Source: Shimwellia blattae DSM 4481 = NBRC 105725
Lineage (GTDB): Bacteria; Pseudomonadota; Gammaproteobacteria; Enterobacterales; Enterobacteriaceae
NCBI RefSeq assembly: GCF_000262305.1
Contig: NC_017910.1
Span: 3,286,001-3,350,000, forward strand
Length of the DNA stretch: 64,000 nt
Direction of reading: 5' to 3'
A program made the position numbers and the translations under genes. Of this stretch, positions 1-9,084 are shown one piece after another (positions within the stretch are counted from its first letter, which is position 1; every line of letters begins with the position of its first letter). Under the pieces are notes generated by a model. That model saw only the letters and a program-made list of their open reading frames with translations, was not told the DNA's origin and searched no databases.

Positions 1-181
1 GATGGTCAACGCAGGCGACTACCGCATCCGCACCATGAAAGACGGCTGGACGGTAAAAACCAAAGATCGCAGCCTCTCTGCACAGTATGAGCACACCATT
101 GTCGTGACCGATAACGGCTGCGAAATCCTCACCCTGCGCAAAGATGACACCATCCCGGCGGTCATCTCCCATAACGACTAA
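1..181 (+). CDS. map: Methionine aminopeptidase, C-terminal end (partial)
   Basis: This is the last 59 codons of a gene that begins before the window; the first whole codon is at position 2 and the TAA stop at 179-181. The peptide contains EHTIVVTDNGCEILTLR and ends ISHND, matching the C-terminus of type I methionine aminopeptidase, which removes the initiator methionine from nascent proteins. The EHT glutamate is in the conserved metal-binding end of the fold. The gene sits next to glnD as in E. coli, where the two are close neighbours. Family assignment is firm, but most of the active site lies outside the window. Confidence 0.93.
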   Translation, partial: MVNAGDYRIRTMKDGWTVKTKDRSLSAQYEHTIVVTDNGCEILTLRKDDTIPAVISHND

Positions 182-186
182 TCGCA

Positions 187-212
187 AAGCCGGCAGCCGC
201 CGGCTTAATTTT
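187..212 (+). terminator. Hairpin with T-tract after map
   Basis: A perfect 8-bp stem (AAGCCGGC, loop AGCC, GCCGGCTT) is followed by AATTTT. It lies between the map stop and the glnD start, so it may end or attenuate map transcription before glnD. The T-tract is short and interrupted, so readthrough is likely. Confidence 0.6.
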
Positions 213-225
213 ACGGGCCCGGCCA

Positions 226-2901
226 ATGAGCAACAGCTTCCCCGAACAGCGCGTCAACGCAGTGTTACCCAGGATCCCCGGGCAGCCGGATAACCCCGTC
301 AGCTGGCCGGAATCGGCCCTCACCTGCGCGGAGATAAAACCCCGGGTTGAACAGTTCCAGGCCTGGCTTGGCAGCGCATTTGACGCCGGTATCAGCGCTG
401 AAGAGCTCATTGACGCCCGCACCGAATTTATTGACCAGTTACTGCAGCGTTTGTGGCTGCATATGCAGTTCGACAAGGTCGAAGGGCTGGCCCTGGTGGC
501 GGTCGGGGGCTATGGCCGCGGCGAGCTGCACCCGCTGTCGGATATCGATCTACTGATCCTGAGCCGCGCCCCGCTGCCCGAAGATACTGCCCGGAAAACC
601 GGCGAATTGCTGACCCTGCTGTGGGATATCCGCCTGGAGGTGGGCCACAGCGTGCGCACCCTGGAAGAGTGCCTGCAGGAGGGGCTGGCAGACCTCACCG
701 TTGCCACCAACCTGTTTGAATCCCGGCTGCTGATTGGCGACGTGGTGCTGTTTCTGGAGCTGCAAAAGCGCATCTTCAGCGATGCCTTCTGGCCGTCTGC
801 GCAATTTTTTGCCGCCAAAGTCGACGAGCAAAACACCCGCCACCAGCGCTATCACGGCACCAGTTATAACCTGGAGCCGGATATCAAAAGCAGCCCCGGC
901 GGCCTGCGGGATATCCACACGCTGATGTGGGTCGCCCGGCGCCACTTTGGCGCCACCTCCATGGACGAAATGCTGGACTTCGGCTTTCTGACCCGGGCCG
1001 AACGCAACGAGCTCGACGAATGCCAGCACCTGTTGTGGCGCATTCGCTTTGCCCTGCACCTTGAGCTCAGCCGTTACGACAACCGCCTGCTGTTCGACCG
1101 TCAGCTCAATGTGGCCCGCCGCCTGCACTACAGTGGTGAGGGCAACCAGCCGGTCGAACACATGATGAAAGACTTCTACCGCTGCACCCGCCGGGTTGCC
1201 GAACTGAACCAGATGCTGCTGCAAATCTTCGACGAGGCGATCCTCGCCCTGGATACCAGCGAAAAACCACGCCCGCTGGATGATGAGTTCCAGCTGCGCG
1301 GTTCGCTTATCGATCTGCGCGACGAGAGTCTGTTTCTGCGTGAGCCCGAGGCCATATTGCGCATGTTCTGTATGATGGTGCGCAACCGCGATATCAGCGG
1401 GATTTACTCCACCACGTTGCGCCATCTGCGCCACGCCCGGCGCCAGCTCAGCCAGCCGTTGTGCTATATCCCGGAGGCCCGCACCCTGTTTTTATCCATG
1501 CTGCGCCACCCCGGGGCCGTCAGCCGGGGCCTGGTCCCCATGCACCGCCACAGCGTGCTGCTGGCCTATATGCCCCAGTGGGCCCATATTGTCGGCCAGA
1601 TGCAGTTTGACCTGTTCCACGCCTATACGGTGGATGAGCACACCATCCAGCTGCTGCAAAAGCTGGAGAGCTTCTCCCGGGAGGCGGTGCGCGAACAGCA
1701 CCCGTTATGTGTTGAAGTATGGCCACGCCTTGCCCACCCGGAGCTGCTGCTGATTGCCGGGCTGTTTCACGATATCGCCAAGGGCCGCTCAGGGGACCAT
1801 TCGGTGCTCGGGGCCGCCGATGTGGTGACCTTTGCCGAGCTTCACGGGCTGAACTCCCGGGAGACACAGCTGGTGGCCTGGCTGGTACGCCAGCATCTGC
1901 TGATGTCGGTCACCGCCCAGCGCCGGGATATTCAGGACCCGGAAGTGATCCGCCAGTTTGCCCAGGAGGTACAGACTGAAAACCGCCTGCGCTACCTGGT
2001 CTGCCTGACCGTGGCCGATATCTGCGCCACCAACGAAACCCTGTGGAACAGCTGGAAGCAAAGCCTGCTGCGCGAGCTCTACTTCGCCACGGAAAAACAG
2101 CTGCGCCGCGGCCCCCAGAGTATGCCGGATATGCGCGAGCGGGTGCGCCATCACCAGCTCCAGGCCCTGGCCTTACTGCGCATGGAAAATATTGACGAAG
2201 TGGCGCTGAGCTATATCTGGTCACGCTGCCGGGCCAACTACTTTGTGCGCCACACCCCGATACAGCTGGCCTGGCACGCCCGGCATCTGCTACAGCACGA
2301 TCTCAGCCAGCCGCTGATCCTCGTCAGCCCCCATGCCAGCCGGGGCGGTACTGAGATTTTTATCTGGAGCCCGGACCGGCCCTACCTGTTCGCCGCCGTG
2401 TGCGCCGAGCTGGATCGCCGGAATCTGAGTGTCCATGACGCCCAGATCTTTACCACCCGCGACGGTATGGCGATGGACAGCTTCATCGTGCTGGAGCCAG
2501 ACGGCACCCCCCTTTCCGGGGATCGCCACGAGGCCATCCGCCACGGCCTTGAGCAGACCATTAACCAGCGCACCTGGCAGCCGCCGCAACCGCGCCGCCA
2601 GCCGGCAAAATTGCGCCATTTTACCGTAGAGACGGAAGTCAGCTTCCTGCCCACCCATACGGACCGCCGCTCTTATCTGGAACTGACCGCCCTGGACCAG
2701 CCGGGGCTGCTGGCCCGGGTCGGGCAAATTTTTGCCGATCTGGGAATTTCGCTCCACGGGGCGAGAATTTCAACCATTGGCGAGCGAGTAGAAGATTTAT
2801 TTATTATTGCCACCCAGGACCGGCGCGCCCTTAATAATGCGCTGCAACAAGAGGTGCAACAACGGTTGACAGCGGCCCTTAATCCAAACGATAAAGGATA
2901 A
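226..2901 (+). CDS. glnD: Bifunctional uridylyltransferase / uridylyl-removing enzyme of PII
   Basis: GlnD senses glutamine and adds UMP to, or removes it from, the PII proteins GlnB and GlnK, thereby controlling glutamine synthetase and the NtrBC system. The 891-residue product matches the usual length (about 890). A nucleotidyltransferase motif, GGYGRGELHPLSDIDL, is at about residues 94-109, with the catalytic aspartates at 106 and 108. An HD phosphohydrolase domain has its HD pair at 515-516. Two C-terminal ACT domains lie at about 710-790 and 817-891 and are the glutamine-sensing part. The start has no strong Shine-Dalgarno sequence, but the N-terminus aligns with E. coli GlnD. It is flanked by hairpins on both sides, so it is probably a separate transcription unit. 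Confidence 0.97.
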   Translation: MSNSFPEQRVNAVLPRIPGQPDNPVSWPESALTCAEIKPRVEQFQAWLGSAFDAGISAEELIDARTEFIDQLLQRLWLHMQFDKVEGLALVAVGGYGRGELHPLSDIDLLILSRAPLPEDTARKTGELLTLLWDIRLEVGHSVRTLEECLQEGLADLTVATNLFESRLLIGDVVLFLELQKRIFSDAFWPSAQFFAAKVDEQNTRHQRYHGTSYNLEPDIKSSPGGLRDIHTLMWVARRHFGATSMDEMLDFGFLTRAERNELDECQHLLWRIRFALHLELSRYDNRLLFDRQLNVARRLHYSGEGNQPVEHMMKDFYRCTRRVAELNQMLLQIFDEAILALDTSEKPRPLDDEFQLRGSLIDLRDESLFLREPEAILRMFCMMVRNRDISGIYSTTLRHLRHARRQLSQPLCYIPEARTLFLSMLRHPGAVSRGLVPMHRHSVLLAYMPQWAHIVGQMQFDLFHAYTVDEHTIQLLQKLESFSREAVREQHPLCVEVWPRLAHPELLLIAGLFHDIAKGRSGDHSVLGAADVVTFAELHGLNSRETQLVAWLVRQHLLMSVTAQRRDIQDPEVIRQFAQEVQTENRLRYLVCLTVADICATNETLWNSWKQSLLRELYFATEKQLRRGPQSMPDMRERVRHHQLQALALLRMENIDEVALSYIWSRCRANYFVRHTPIQLAWHARHLLQHDLSQPLILVSPHASRGGTEIFIWSPDRPYLFAAVCAELDRRNLSVHDAQIFTTRDGMAMDSFIVLEPDGTPLSGDRHEAIRHGLEQTINQRTWQPPQPRRQPAKLRHFTVETEVSFLPTHTDRRSYLELTALDQPGLLARVGQIFADLGISLHGARISTIGERVEDLFIIATQDRRALNNALQQEVQQRLTAALNPNDKG

Positions 2902-2908
2902 GTGTCGC

Positions 2909-2954
2909 CCGCGCCGCCGCTCTCCCCTTCCGGGCGCGGCTTATTAATTTTTTT
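2909..2954 (+). terminator. Probable terminator after glnD
   Basis: CCGCGCC (2909-2915) can pair with GGCGCGG (2933-2939), followed by a run of seven T at 2948-2954. The loop is long and the T-run is a few bases away, so this is a moderate call. It separates glnD from dapD. Confidence 0.5.
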
Positions 2955-2974
2955 AAGATGGAAAGAGTAAAACC

Positions 2975-3799
2975 ATGCAGCAGCTACAAAATGTTATTGA
3001 ATCCGCCTTTGAACGCCGTGCCGATATTACGCCAGCCAGCGTAGATACGGTTACCCGTGAAGCAGTCAACCAGGTTATTGACCTGCTGGATAGCGGCGCA
3101 CTGCGCGTGGCCGAAAAAATTAATGGTCAGTGGGTTACCCATCAGTGGCTGAAAAAAGCCGTACTGCTCTCTTTTCGCATCAACGACAACCAGGTGATGG
3201 AAGGGGCAGAAAGCCGCTACTTCGACAAAGTGCCGATGAAATTCGCCAACTATGACGAAGCCCGCTTCCAGAAAGAAGGTTTCCGCGTGGTACCGCCCGC
3301 AGCAGCCCGTAAAGGTGCGTTTATTGCCCGCAACACCGTGCTGATGCCCTCTTACGTGAATATCGGTGCTTACGTTGACGAAGGCACCATGGTAGACACC
3401 TGGGCGACCGTGGGCTCCTGCGCGCAGATCGGTAAAAACGTGCACCTGTCTGGCGGTGTGGGGATCGGTGGCGTGCTGGAGCCACTGCAGGCGAACCCGA
3501 CCATTATCGAAGATAACTGCTTTATCGGTGCCCGTTCAGAAGTGGTGGAAGGGGTTATCGTAGAAGAAGGCTCCGTTATCTCTATGGGCGTGTTTATCGG
3601 CCAGAGCACCAAAATCTATGATCGCGAAACCGGCGAGATCCACTACGGCCGCGTACCGGCGGGCTCGGTTGTTGTTTCCGGCAGCCTGCCGTCTAAAGAT
3701 GGCAGCTACAGCCTGTACTGCGCGGTGATCGTTAAAAAAGTCGACGCCAAAACCCGCGGTAAAGTGGGCATTAACGAGCTGCTGCGCACCATCGACTAA
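2975..3799 (+). CDS. dapD: Tetrahydrodipicolinate N-succinyltransferase
   Basis: DapD transfers succinyl from succinyl-CoA to tetrahydrodipicolinate in the succinylase branch of diaminopimelate and lysine synthesis, feeding both peptidoglycan and protein. The 274-residue length is exactly that of E. coli DapD. The C-terminal half shows the left-handed beta-helix hexapeptide pattern (NIGAYVDEGTMVDTWATVGS, then further I/V-G-x repeats to about residue 240) typical of this trimeric acyltransferase. The start has a good GGAAAGAG ribosome site 8 bases upstream. It is monocistronic here, with terminators before and after. Confidence 0.98.
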   Translation: MQQLQNVIESAFERRADITPASVDTVTREAVNQVIDLLDSGALRVAEKINGQWVTHQWLKKAVLLSFRINDNQVMEGAESRYFDKVPMKFANYDEARFQKEGFRVVPPAAARKGAFIARNTVLMPSYVNIGAYVDEGTMVDTWATVGSCAQIGKNVHLSGGVGIGGVLEPLQANPTIIEDNCFIGARSEVVEGVIVEEGSVISMGVFIGQSTKIYDRETGEIHYGRVPAGSVVVSGSLPSKDGSYSLYCAVIVKKVDAKTRGKVGINELLRTID

Positions 3800-3821
3800 T
3801 CCGTGCGATTTTGTGGTTCAG

Positions 3822-3843
3822 AGGCGGGCTTGCCCGCCTTTTT
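3822..3843 (+). terminator. Rho-independent terminator of dapD
   Basis: Stem AGGCGGGC / GCCCGCCT (8 bp, tight TT loop) followed directly by a T-tract, 22 bases after the dapD stop. Clear intrinsic terminator. Confidence 0.85.
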
Positions 3844-3985
3844 CATGTCTGCCGCTGGCGTAAATCTGCTTTCGTGGTAATTATTTATATACCCCGGATA
3901 ACCGGCATTGCATCAGGGTGCGGCCAGCACCACCGCAGCTTCCGGTATGAGGGGGATACTTCAGGGAAATGTGAGGGAAACCGCG

Positions 3986-4375
3986 ATGTACGACAATCTT
4001 AAAAGCCTGGGCATCAATAATCCGGACGAGATAGACCGCTACAGCCTGCGCCAGGAAGCCAACAACGATATTCTGAAAATCTACTTTCAGAAGGATAAAG
4101 GCGAATTTTTCGCCAAAAGTGTCAAATTCAAATACCCGCGCCAGCGCAAAACCGTGGTGGCCGACGGCGCAGGCCAGGGTTACCGGGAAGTTCAGGAGAT
4201 AAGCCCGAATCTGCGCTATGTGATCGATGAACTTGATCAGATCTGCCAGCAGGATCGCAGCGAGATCGATCTGAAACGCAAAATCCTTGACGATCTGCAC
4301 CACCTTGAGAGTGTGGTGTCCCACAAAATTGCCGAGATCGAAGCCGATCTCGATAAGCTGACCCGCAACAAATAA
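3986..4375 (+). CDS. yaeH: YaeH, DUF3461 family protein of unknown function
   Basis: A small, strongly charged, soluble protein of 129 residues, nearly identical in pattern to E. coli YaeH (128 aa). No catalytic motif is visible. It is rich in Lys, Asp and Glu with a predicted helical C-terminal half (ISPNLRYVIDELDQIC onward) that could be coiled-coil. The start at 3986 is chosen because MYDNLKSLG matches the known N-terminus and a GAGGG ribosome site precedes it; an upstream in-frame extension to 3908 is possible but not conserved. It lies alone between dapD and the convergent cdaR. Function is not known. Confidence 0.93.
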   Translation: MYDNLKSLGINNPDEIDRYSLRQEANNDILKIYFQKDKGEFFAKSVKFKYPRQRKTVVADGAGQGYREVQEISPNLRYVIDELDQICQQDRSEIDLKRKILDDLHHLESVVSHKIAEIEADLDKLTRNK

Positions 4376-4409
4376 CCGGCCGGGCGCGGGCTATCCGGCC
4401 CGTGACCTC

Positions 4410-5567
4410 TCAGCGCTGCTCGTCGAGCTGCAGCGCCACATACAGCAACAGCCGATCATCAAAACACCCCAGATTCAGCCCGGTCAGATCCGCGACCCGG
4501 TTCAGCCGGTACTCCAGGGTATTACGGTGAATAAACAGCGCTTTCGAGGTGGCCAGGGGCTGAACATTATGGCGAAACCACGCATGCAGGGTGCGGCGCA
4601 GCAGGCCGTTGTTATCCATCGCTTTGAGTTTTTCCAGCGGGCGGGCCAGCTCGTTCGCCTGCCAGCCGCCGCGTAAGCTATCCAGCAGGACCGGCAGCAT
4701 CAGATCCTGGTAAAAATAGCTGCGGATATCCGGCATCCGCTGTTTGCCCACCATCATCGTGGTGCGCGCGGTGCGGTATGAGCGGGCAATGCTCCCGGGC
4801 CCGGTGAAAAAGTTCCCCATCGCCACCCGAAAGCGCAGCTGGCCTTTTTCTTCCATGCGCGCCAGCAGTTGTTCCACCCGGCGCCGGTGCTCGTCCGCAT
4901 CCCAGCGGCCAAACTGATTCAGGGCCGGTTTCAGCACCACCATCTCCGTCAGGGAGACGATAGCCACCAGATTGTTGCGCTCCGGGATCGTCAGCGCGTT
5001 TTGCAGCTCCTGTAACTCTTCCATGGCGCTGTCTACCCCAAGCTGGCCGCTGTCTACCTCCACCACGGCCACCACCCGGGGCTGATTAAGATCGATCCCC
5101 AGCCGCTGGGCCCATTCCGCCAGCGCCGGGGAGCTGTCCTCATCCTGGATAAGGTTCATCACCAGCTCTTCACGCAGGCGGCTGTCCTGGGCCAGCAGGT
5201 TCATCAGGCGCGACTGCTCCAGCATCATCTCCGCAGTCATGCAGACCAGTTCGCCATATTTACGCAGCGACCCGGGCTCCCCGGTCAGGCCAATAACCCC
5301 GACAATCTCCCCTTCCAGGCGCAGCGGCAGGTTAATGCCCTGGCGCACGCCGTGCAGATGGCGGGCGACCGCATCGTCAATATCCACCACCCGGCCCTGG
5401 GAGAGGACCAGCAGCGCACCTTCGTGCAATTCCCCAATACGCGCCGGATCGCCGCTGCCGATAATGCGCCCGCGGGCATCCATCACGTTAATATTGGTGT
5501 CGATGATACGCATCGTCCGGGAGACAATCTCCTGGGCCATACGGGTATCGAGATGCCAGCTTGCCAT
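4410..5567 (-). CDS. cdaR: Carbohydrate diacid transcriptional regulator CdaR
   Basis: CdaR (SdaR) activates genes for uptake and breakdown of D-glucarate, D-galactarate and D-glycerate in E. coli. The 385-residue length is the same. The N-terminal two-thirds is the diacid-sensing region; the C-terminal part carries a PucR-type helix-turn-helix, visible as ALFIHRNTLEYRLNRVADLTG at about residues 341-361. An AAGGAG ribosome site precedes the ATG. None of its known target operons are in this window. The gene sits between degP and the convergent yaeH as in E. coli. Confidence 0.96.
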   Translation of the reverse strand: MASWHLDTRMAQEIVSRTMRIIDTNINVMDARGRIIGSGDPARIGELHEGALLVLSQGRVVDIDDAVARHLHGVRQGINLPLRLEGEIVGVIGLTGEPGSLRKYGELVCMTAEMMLEQSRLMNLLAQDSRLREELVMNLIQDEDSSPALAEWAQRLGIDLNQPRVVAVVEVDSGQLGVDSAMEELQELQNALTIPERNNLVAIVSLTEMVVLKPALNQFGRWDADEHRRRVEQLLARMEEKGQLRFRVAMGNFFTGPGSIARSYRTARTTMMVGKQRMPDIRSYFYQDLMLPVLLDSLRGGWQANELARPLEKLKAMDNNGLLRRTLHAWFRHNVQPLATSKALFIHRNTLEYRLNRVADLTGLNLGCFDDRLLLYVALQLDEQR

Positions 5568-5732
5568 CAGAGGCTCCTTTCACAGTGGGATCCGGGGAGT
5601 CAGGATACGCGCCGGAGAACCGCAAAACATTGTGCAACTGCACAAACTCCGCGACCACAGGCTGAGGTTGTGGGGGGCGTCACATTAGGGTGGGTTCGGC
5701 TTAACCGCAGTTAAAAGAATCCGGGCAACCAT

Positions 5733-5757
5733 AAAAAAAGGGCCACTTACGTGGCCC
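5733..5757 (-). terminator. Rho-independent terminator of degP
   Basis: On the minus strand, GGGCCAC, loop GTAA, GTGGCCC is followed by seven T. It lies 22 bases past the degP stop, separating degP from cdaR. Textbook intrinsic terminator. Confidence 0.9.
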
Positions 5758-5778
5758 AGGCTACAGGAGATAACACAA

Positions 5779-7221
5779 TTACTGCATCAGCAGGTAAATC
5801 GAGGTGTCGCCACGCTGCACATTCAGCGCCAGCACCGAAGGTTTGGACTCAATAATTTTACGCAGCTCAGCGATGTTATTGACCGGCTGCTGGTTCGCGC
5901 CGACAATCACATCCCCTTTCTTCAGGCCAATACGCGCCGCCGGTGAGTTCGCCTTCACGCTATTGACCACCACCCCTTTCTGATCTTTACCGCTGCGGTT
6001 AGCCATTTCGGCGCCTTCGATACCGTCAAAAATGGTGGCGGAGCTCACCTGGGTCTGCTTGCTCTGCTGCAGCTCCAGATTCACGCTCACCGGCTTACCG
6101 TCGCGCAGCAGGCCAAGGGTCAGTTTGCTGCCTACCGGCATTGAACCCACCTCAGCACGCAGGGCGGCGAAGCTGTTGATCTGTTTGCCATTGAGTGAGG
6201 TGATCACATCACCGGCTTTAACGCCCGCCTTCGCAGCAGAGGAGTTCGGCATCACCTGGCTTACGAATGCACCGCGCTGTGCGTCCACTTTCATGGCTTT
6301 AGCCAGCTCAGAGTTCAGCTCGGTGCCCATAATGCCAAGTTCGCCGCGGCGCACCTGGCCATACTCCACCATCTGGGCGGTGAGGTTTTTCACCATATTA
6401 CTCGGAATGGCAAAACCGATACCGATGTTACCGCCGTCGGGTGCCAGGATCGCGGTATTGATCCCGATAAGCTCCCCGTTCAGGTTAACCAGCGCCCCGC
6501 CGGAGTTACCCCGGTTGATGGCCGCATCGGTCTGGATAAAGTTTTCATAATTTTCCACGTTCAGGCCACTGCGCCCCAGCGCAGAGACGATCCCGGAGGT
6601 CACGGTTTCACCCAGACCATAAGGGTTACCAATCGCCACGGTGTAATCCCCCACCCGCAGCGCATCGGAATCGGCAATCTTAATCGCCGTCAGGTTTTTC
6701 GGGTTCTGCAACTGGATCAGCGCAATGTCAGAACGGGGGTCTTTACCCACGACTTTGGCGTCGAATTTACGCCCGTCGCTAAGCTGAGCCTTAATAGTGG
6801 TGGCGTTTTCCACCACGTGGTTATTGGTCACCACATAGCCTTTGGCCGCGTCAATAATGACGCCAGAGCCCAGGGCGGAGAATTTTTGCTGCTGCTGATT
6901 ACCACCGGCTCCCGGACCCCCCTGGCAGAACGGCGAGTTAAGGAACGGCGAACCGTCCTGGCAGAATGGGGAGTTATCGCCAAAGAATTGCTGGAAATTA
7001 CGCGACATACGCGGTGTATTAACCGTGGTACTCCCTTCAACATCAATACTCACGACGGAGGGCATCACCTTATCCAGCATCGGGGCCAGGCTCGGCATGG
7101 GCTGCGCTACAGAGGTCGCAGTACCAGCAGATGCAGTTTCGGCGGCAAAAGCGGAGACCGGCGCCAGGACCAGACTCAGGCTAAGCGCCAGCGCGCTCAT
7201 AGCAAATGTTGTTTTTTTCAT
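5779..7221 (-). CDS. degP: Periplasmic serine protease and chaperone DegP (HtrA)
   Basis: DegP degrades or refolds misfolded envelope proteins in the periplasm. The start at 7221 gives 480 residues with a clear Sec signal peptide (MKKTTFAMSALALSLSLVLA..., cleavage near FA-AET, about residue 26); a longer in-frame extension upstream overlaps the promoter and is rejected. The catalytic triad is His135 (NNHVV), Asp165 (RSDIALI) and Ser240 (GNSGGA). Two PDZ domains follow at about 285-375 and 390-475. The Q-linker carries two Cys-containing SPFCQ segments as in E. coli. Transcription is expected from the sigma-E promoter at 7272-7299, as part of the envelope stress response. Confidence 0.97.
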   Translation of the reverse strand: MKKTTFAMSALALSLSLVLAPVSAFAAETASAGTATSVAQPMPSLAPMLDKVMPSVVSIDVEGSTTVNTPRMSRNFQQFFGDNSPFCQDGSPFLNSPFCQGGPGAGGNQQQQKFSALGSGVIIDAAKGYVVTNNHVVENATTIKAQLSDGRKFDAKVVGKDPRSDIALIQLQNPKNLTAIKIADSDALRVGDYTVAIGNPYGLGETVTSGIVSALGRSGLNVENYENFIQTDAAINRGNSGGALVNLNGELIGINTAILAPDGGNIGIGFAIPSNMVKNLTAQMVEYGQVRRGELGIMGTELNSELAKAMKVDAQRGAFVSQVMPNSSAAKAGVKAGDVITSLNGKQINSFAALRAEVGSMPVGSKLTLGLLRDGKPVSVNLELQQSKQTQVSSATIFDGIEGAEMANRSGKDQKGVVVNSVKANSPAARIGLKKGDVIVGANQQPVNNIAELRKIIESKPSVLALNVQRGDTSIYLLMQ

Positions 7222-7271
7222 CTGTTCAGTCTCTATTACAGGTGTTTCCAAAAATGCTGTGTACGTGACTA

Positions 7272-7299
7272 TCAGAGTCACGTTATAGCGCTAAGTTCC
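7272..7299 (-). promoter_or_regulatory. Sigma-E (RpoE) promoter of degP
   Basis: On the minus strand a perfect GGAACTT -35 (7293-7299) and TCTGA -10 (7272-7276) are separated by 16 bases, the spacing of RpoE promoters. The -10 matches that of E. coli degP. It lies about 50 bases upstream of the degP start codon. A TGTAAA on the minus strand further up (about 7342-7347) could be half of a CpxR site, but I could not find a well-spaced second half. Confidence 0.85.
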
Positions 7300-7477
7300 C
7301 GGCAGGAGTTTCTGCAAAAAGTAAAAATTTATTGGCCTTCTTTACAAAACTAATCAGGATATTGCCTCCCGGAGGCTTATCTTATCCTGGCAACAGAGGG
7401 CCGGGAAAATAAAAACCGGCCTCCAGCCCCCCGAAAAAGGTTAATTTAGAATAAATATCAACATCCGCTGTACCGGA

Positions 7478-8992
7478 CTACTCGACCGCCATCAGTTTCC
7501 GGTACTCATCCCAGGCATAAAGGTCGGTCATGCCGCTGATATAATCCTGAATTAACCGGCAACGATAATAATATTCCTGGACTGCAAAGGTACTGGCCCT
7601 ATTATCCAGGCGCGCCACCGCATCAATATAGGCCAGCCGGTGGCGGCTGGATAATTTATGAAATAACCGCGATGCGATCGGAAAGGCCCGCAGGGTCTCT
7701 TTTTTTACCAGCTCGCTGAAATCGGATAATGGCATAGTTAACAAAATGTTATAAATATCCAGCAGCCCGGTAATGACCCGGTATCCCTGAAGCTCCAGCT
7801 GTTCTACATCCGGGTGGTTAAATACATGCTGCATCGCCACCTGTTTATAGATATCCAGCAGGCGGCTACATGCCCCGCCATCTTCCAGCAGCCCCTGATT
7901 AAAAGAACCGGCGTAAATCGCCTCAAGATTATCAATAAAGCGCCGGGCCGCGTAGGGCACCAGCGCATTGAGCGTGTTGACTCGTAAATACATAAAAAAC
8001 TGATCTTCAGCAATACTGCTGGCGTGCTCAGTACGGGATTTTTCCCAGGCATCAACCACCACCTGGCTGAACAGATCGCCTGCAGTAATATCCCCCCACG
8101 CGCCGGATAAATGCTGATACAGCCGCCCGGTCGTAAATATTCTTTTTTCTACTGCGTCTTCTAAATCCGCCACGCAATATGAGATATCGTCCGCCGCTTC
8201 CATTATCCACGCCAGTGGAAACCGGCTGTATTCCGCCAGTGAAAGTTCTTTACGTAACTGGACAATATAATCCGCTTCGGAAAGATAGTAGCCCGGCTTT
8301 TTCATCAGATAGCTGTGGCTCTCAGGCACCGGATCGCAAAACCAGGCCGGGCGGGTGTATTTGAGGATCCCCCCCACCTGTGCCCAGGTCAGATTCATGC
8401 GCAGCAGGCTGTGCACCAGACGGATCCCCTGCGCATTGCCCTCAAAATGGCATAAATCCTGGCGCACATCGCGCCGCAGGCGGTTGAGTGGCTCTTCCCC
8501 TTCGCGGCAGCGCAGCGCCTCTACCCGGCAGCGGTCTTTACTCCCGGGGCAGATACTGGCATCGTCCGGGAACAGGCGCTGGCGGAACCAGTCATTGATC
8601 GCCGCCTCACCAAAGTGGCCAAACGGCGGGTTACCGATGTCGTGCATCAGGCAGGACATCTCAACAATGCTTTCAAAGGGCCCGGTCAGTTCATCCAGCC
8701 CGTAGCGGGCCAGGCAATCCTGCTCTTTCAGGCGGGTGATTATCTCTTTGGCGATATAGCGCCCCACCTGCTGCACCTCCAGCGAGTGGGTCAGGCGGGT
8801 GCGCACTGCCGCATTGCGCTCCAGCGGGAAAACCTGGGTCTTTTGCTGCAGGCGCCGGATGGCCGCAGAGTTAACGATCCGTCCCCGGTCGCTTTCGAAA
8901 ATACGCAGAATTTCGTGTTCATTCTTTTCCCCCTGCGGCGAGCGGAAGCAGCGATGCCAGTTAATCTTGCTGCGAAAATCAATCTTCTCCAT
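7478..8992 (-). CDS. dgt: Deoxyguanosinetriphosphate triphosphohydrolase
   Basis: Dgt cuts dGTP to deoxyguanosine and tripolyphosphate. The HD-superfamily metal site is visible: His69 (RTRLTHS) and the His117-Asp118 pair in CLMHDIGNPPFGHFGE. The ATG at 8992 is preferred over an in-frame GTG at 8998 because AGGAG lies 5 bases before the ATG but overlaps the GTG; this gives 504 residues, against 505 in E. coli. It is divergent from mtnN and upstream of degP, which has its own promoter. Confidence 0.96.
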   Translation of the reverse strand: MEKIDFRSKINWHRCFRSPQGEKNEHEILRIFESDRGRIVNSAAIRRLQQKTQVFPLERNAAVRTRLTHSLEVQQVGRYIAKEIITRLKEQDCLARYGLDELTGPFESIVEMSCLMHDIGNPPFGHFGEAAINDWFRQRLFPDDASICPGSKDRCRVEALRCREGEEPLNRLRRDVRQDLCHFEGNAQGIRLVHSLLRMNLTWAQVGGILKYTRPAWFCDPVPESHSYLMKKPGYYLSEADYIVQLRKELSLAEYSRFPLAWIMEAADDISYCVADLEDAVEKRIFTTGRLYQHLSGAWGDITAGDLFSQVVVDAWEKSRTEHASSIAEDQFFMYLRVNTLNALVPYAARRFIDNLEAIYAGSFNQGLLEDGGACSRLLDIYKQVAMQHVFNHPDVEQLELQGYRVITGLLDIYNILLTMPLSDFSELVKKETLRAFPIASRLFHKLSSRHRLAYIDAVARLDNRASTFAVQEYYYRCRLIQDYISGMTDLYAWDEYRKLMAVE

Positions 8993-9084
8993 GGACACTC
9001 CTGTTGTGATCTGTCCCGAAAGCCAGCCATGATAGACTATGTCCTGAAATCTGATTTTTGTCCCGTAATAAGGCGAGTATATCT

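Noticed and set aside
3908..3985. Longer N-terminus for yaeH starting at 3908
   Set aside because: The extra 26 codons are not conserved, and the ATG at 3986 has a ribosome site and matches the family start.
7222..7281. Longer N-terminus for degP starting at 7281
   Set aside because: It would overlap the sigma-E promoter -10 region and disrupt a clear signal peptide.
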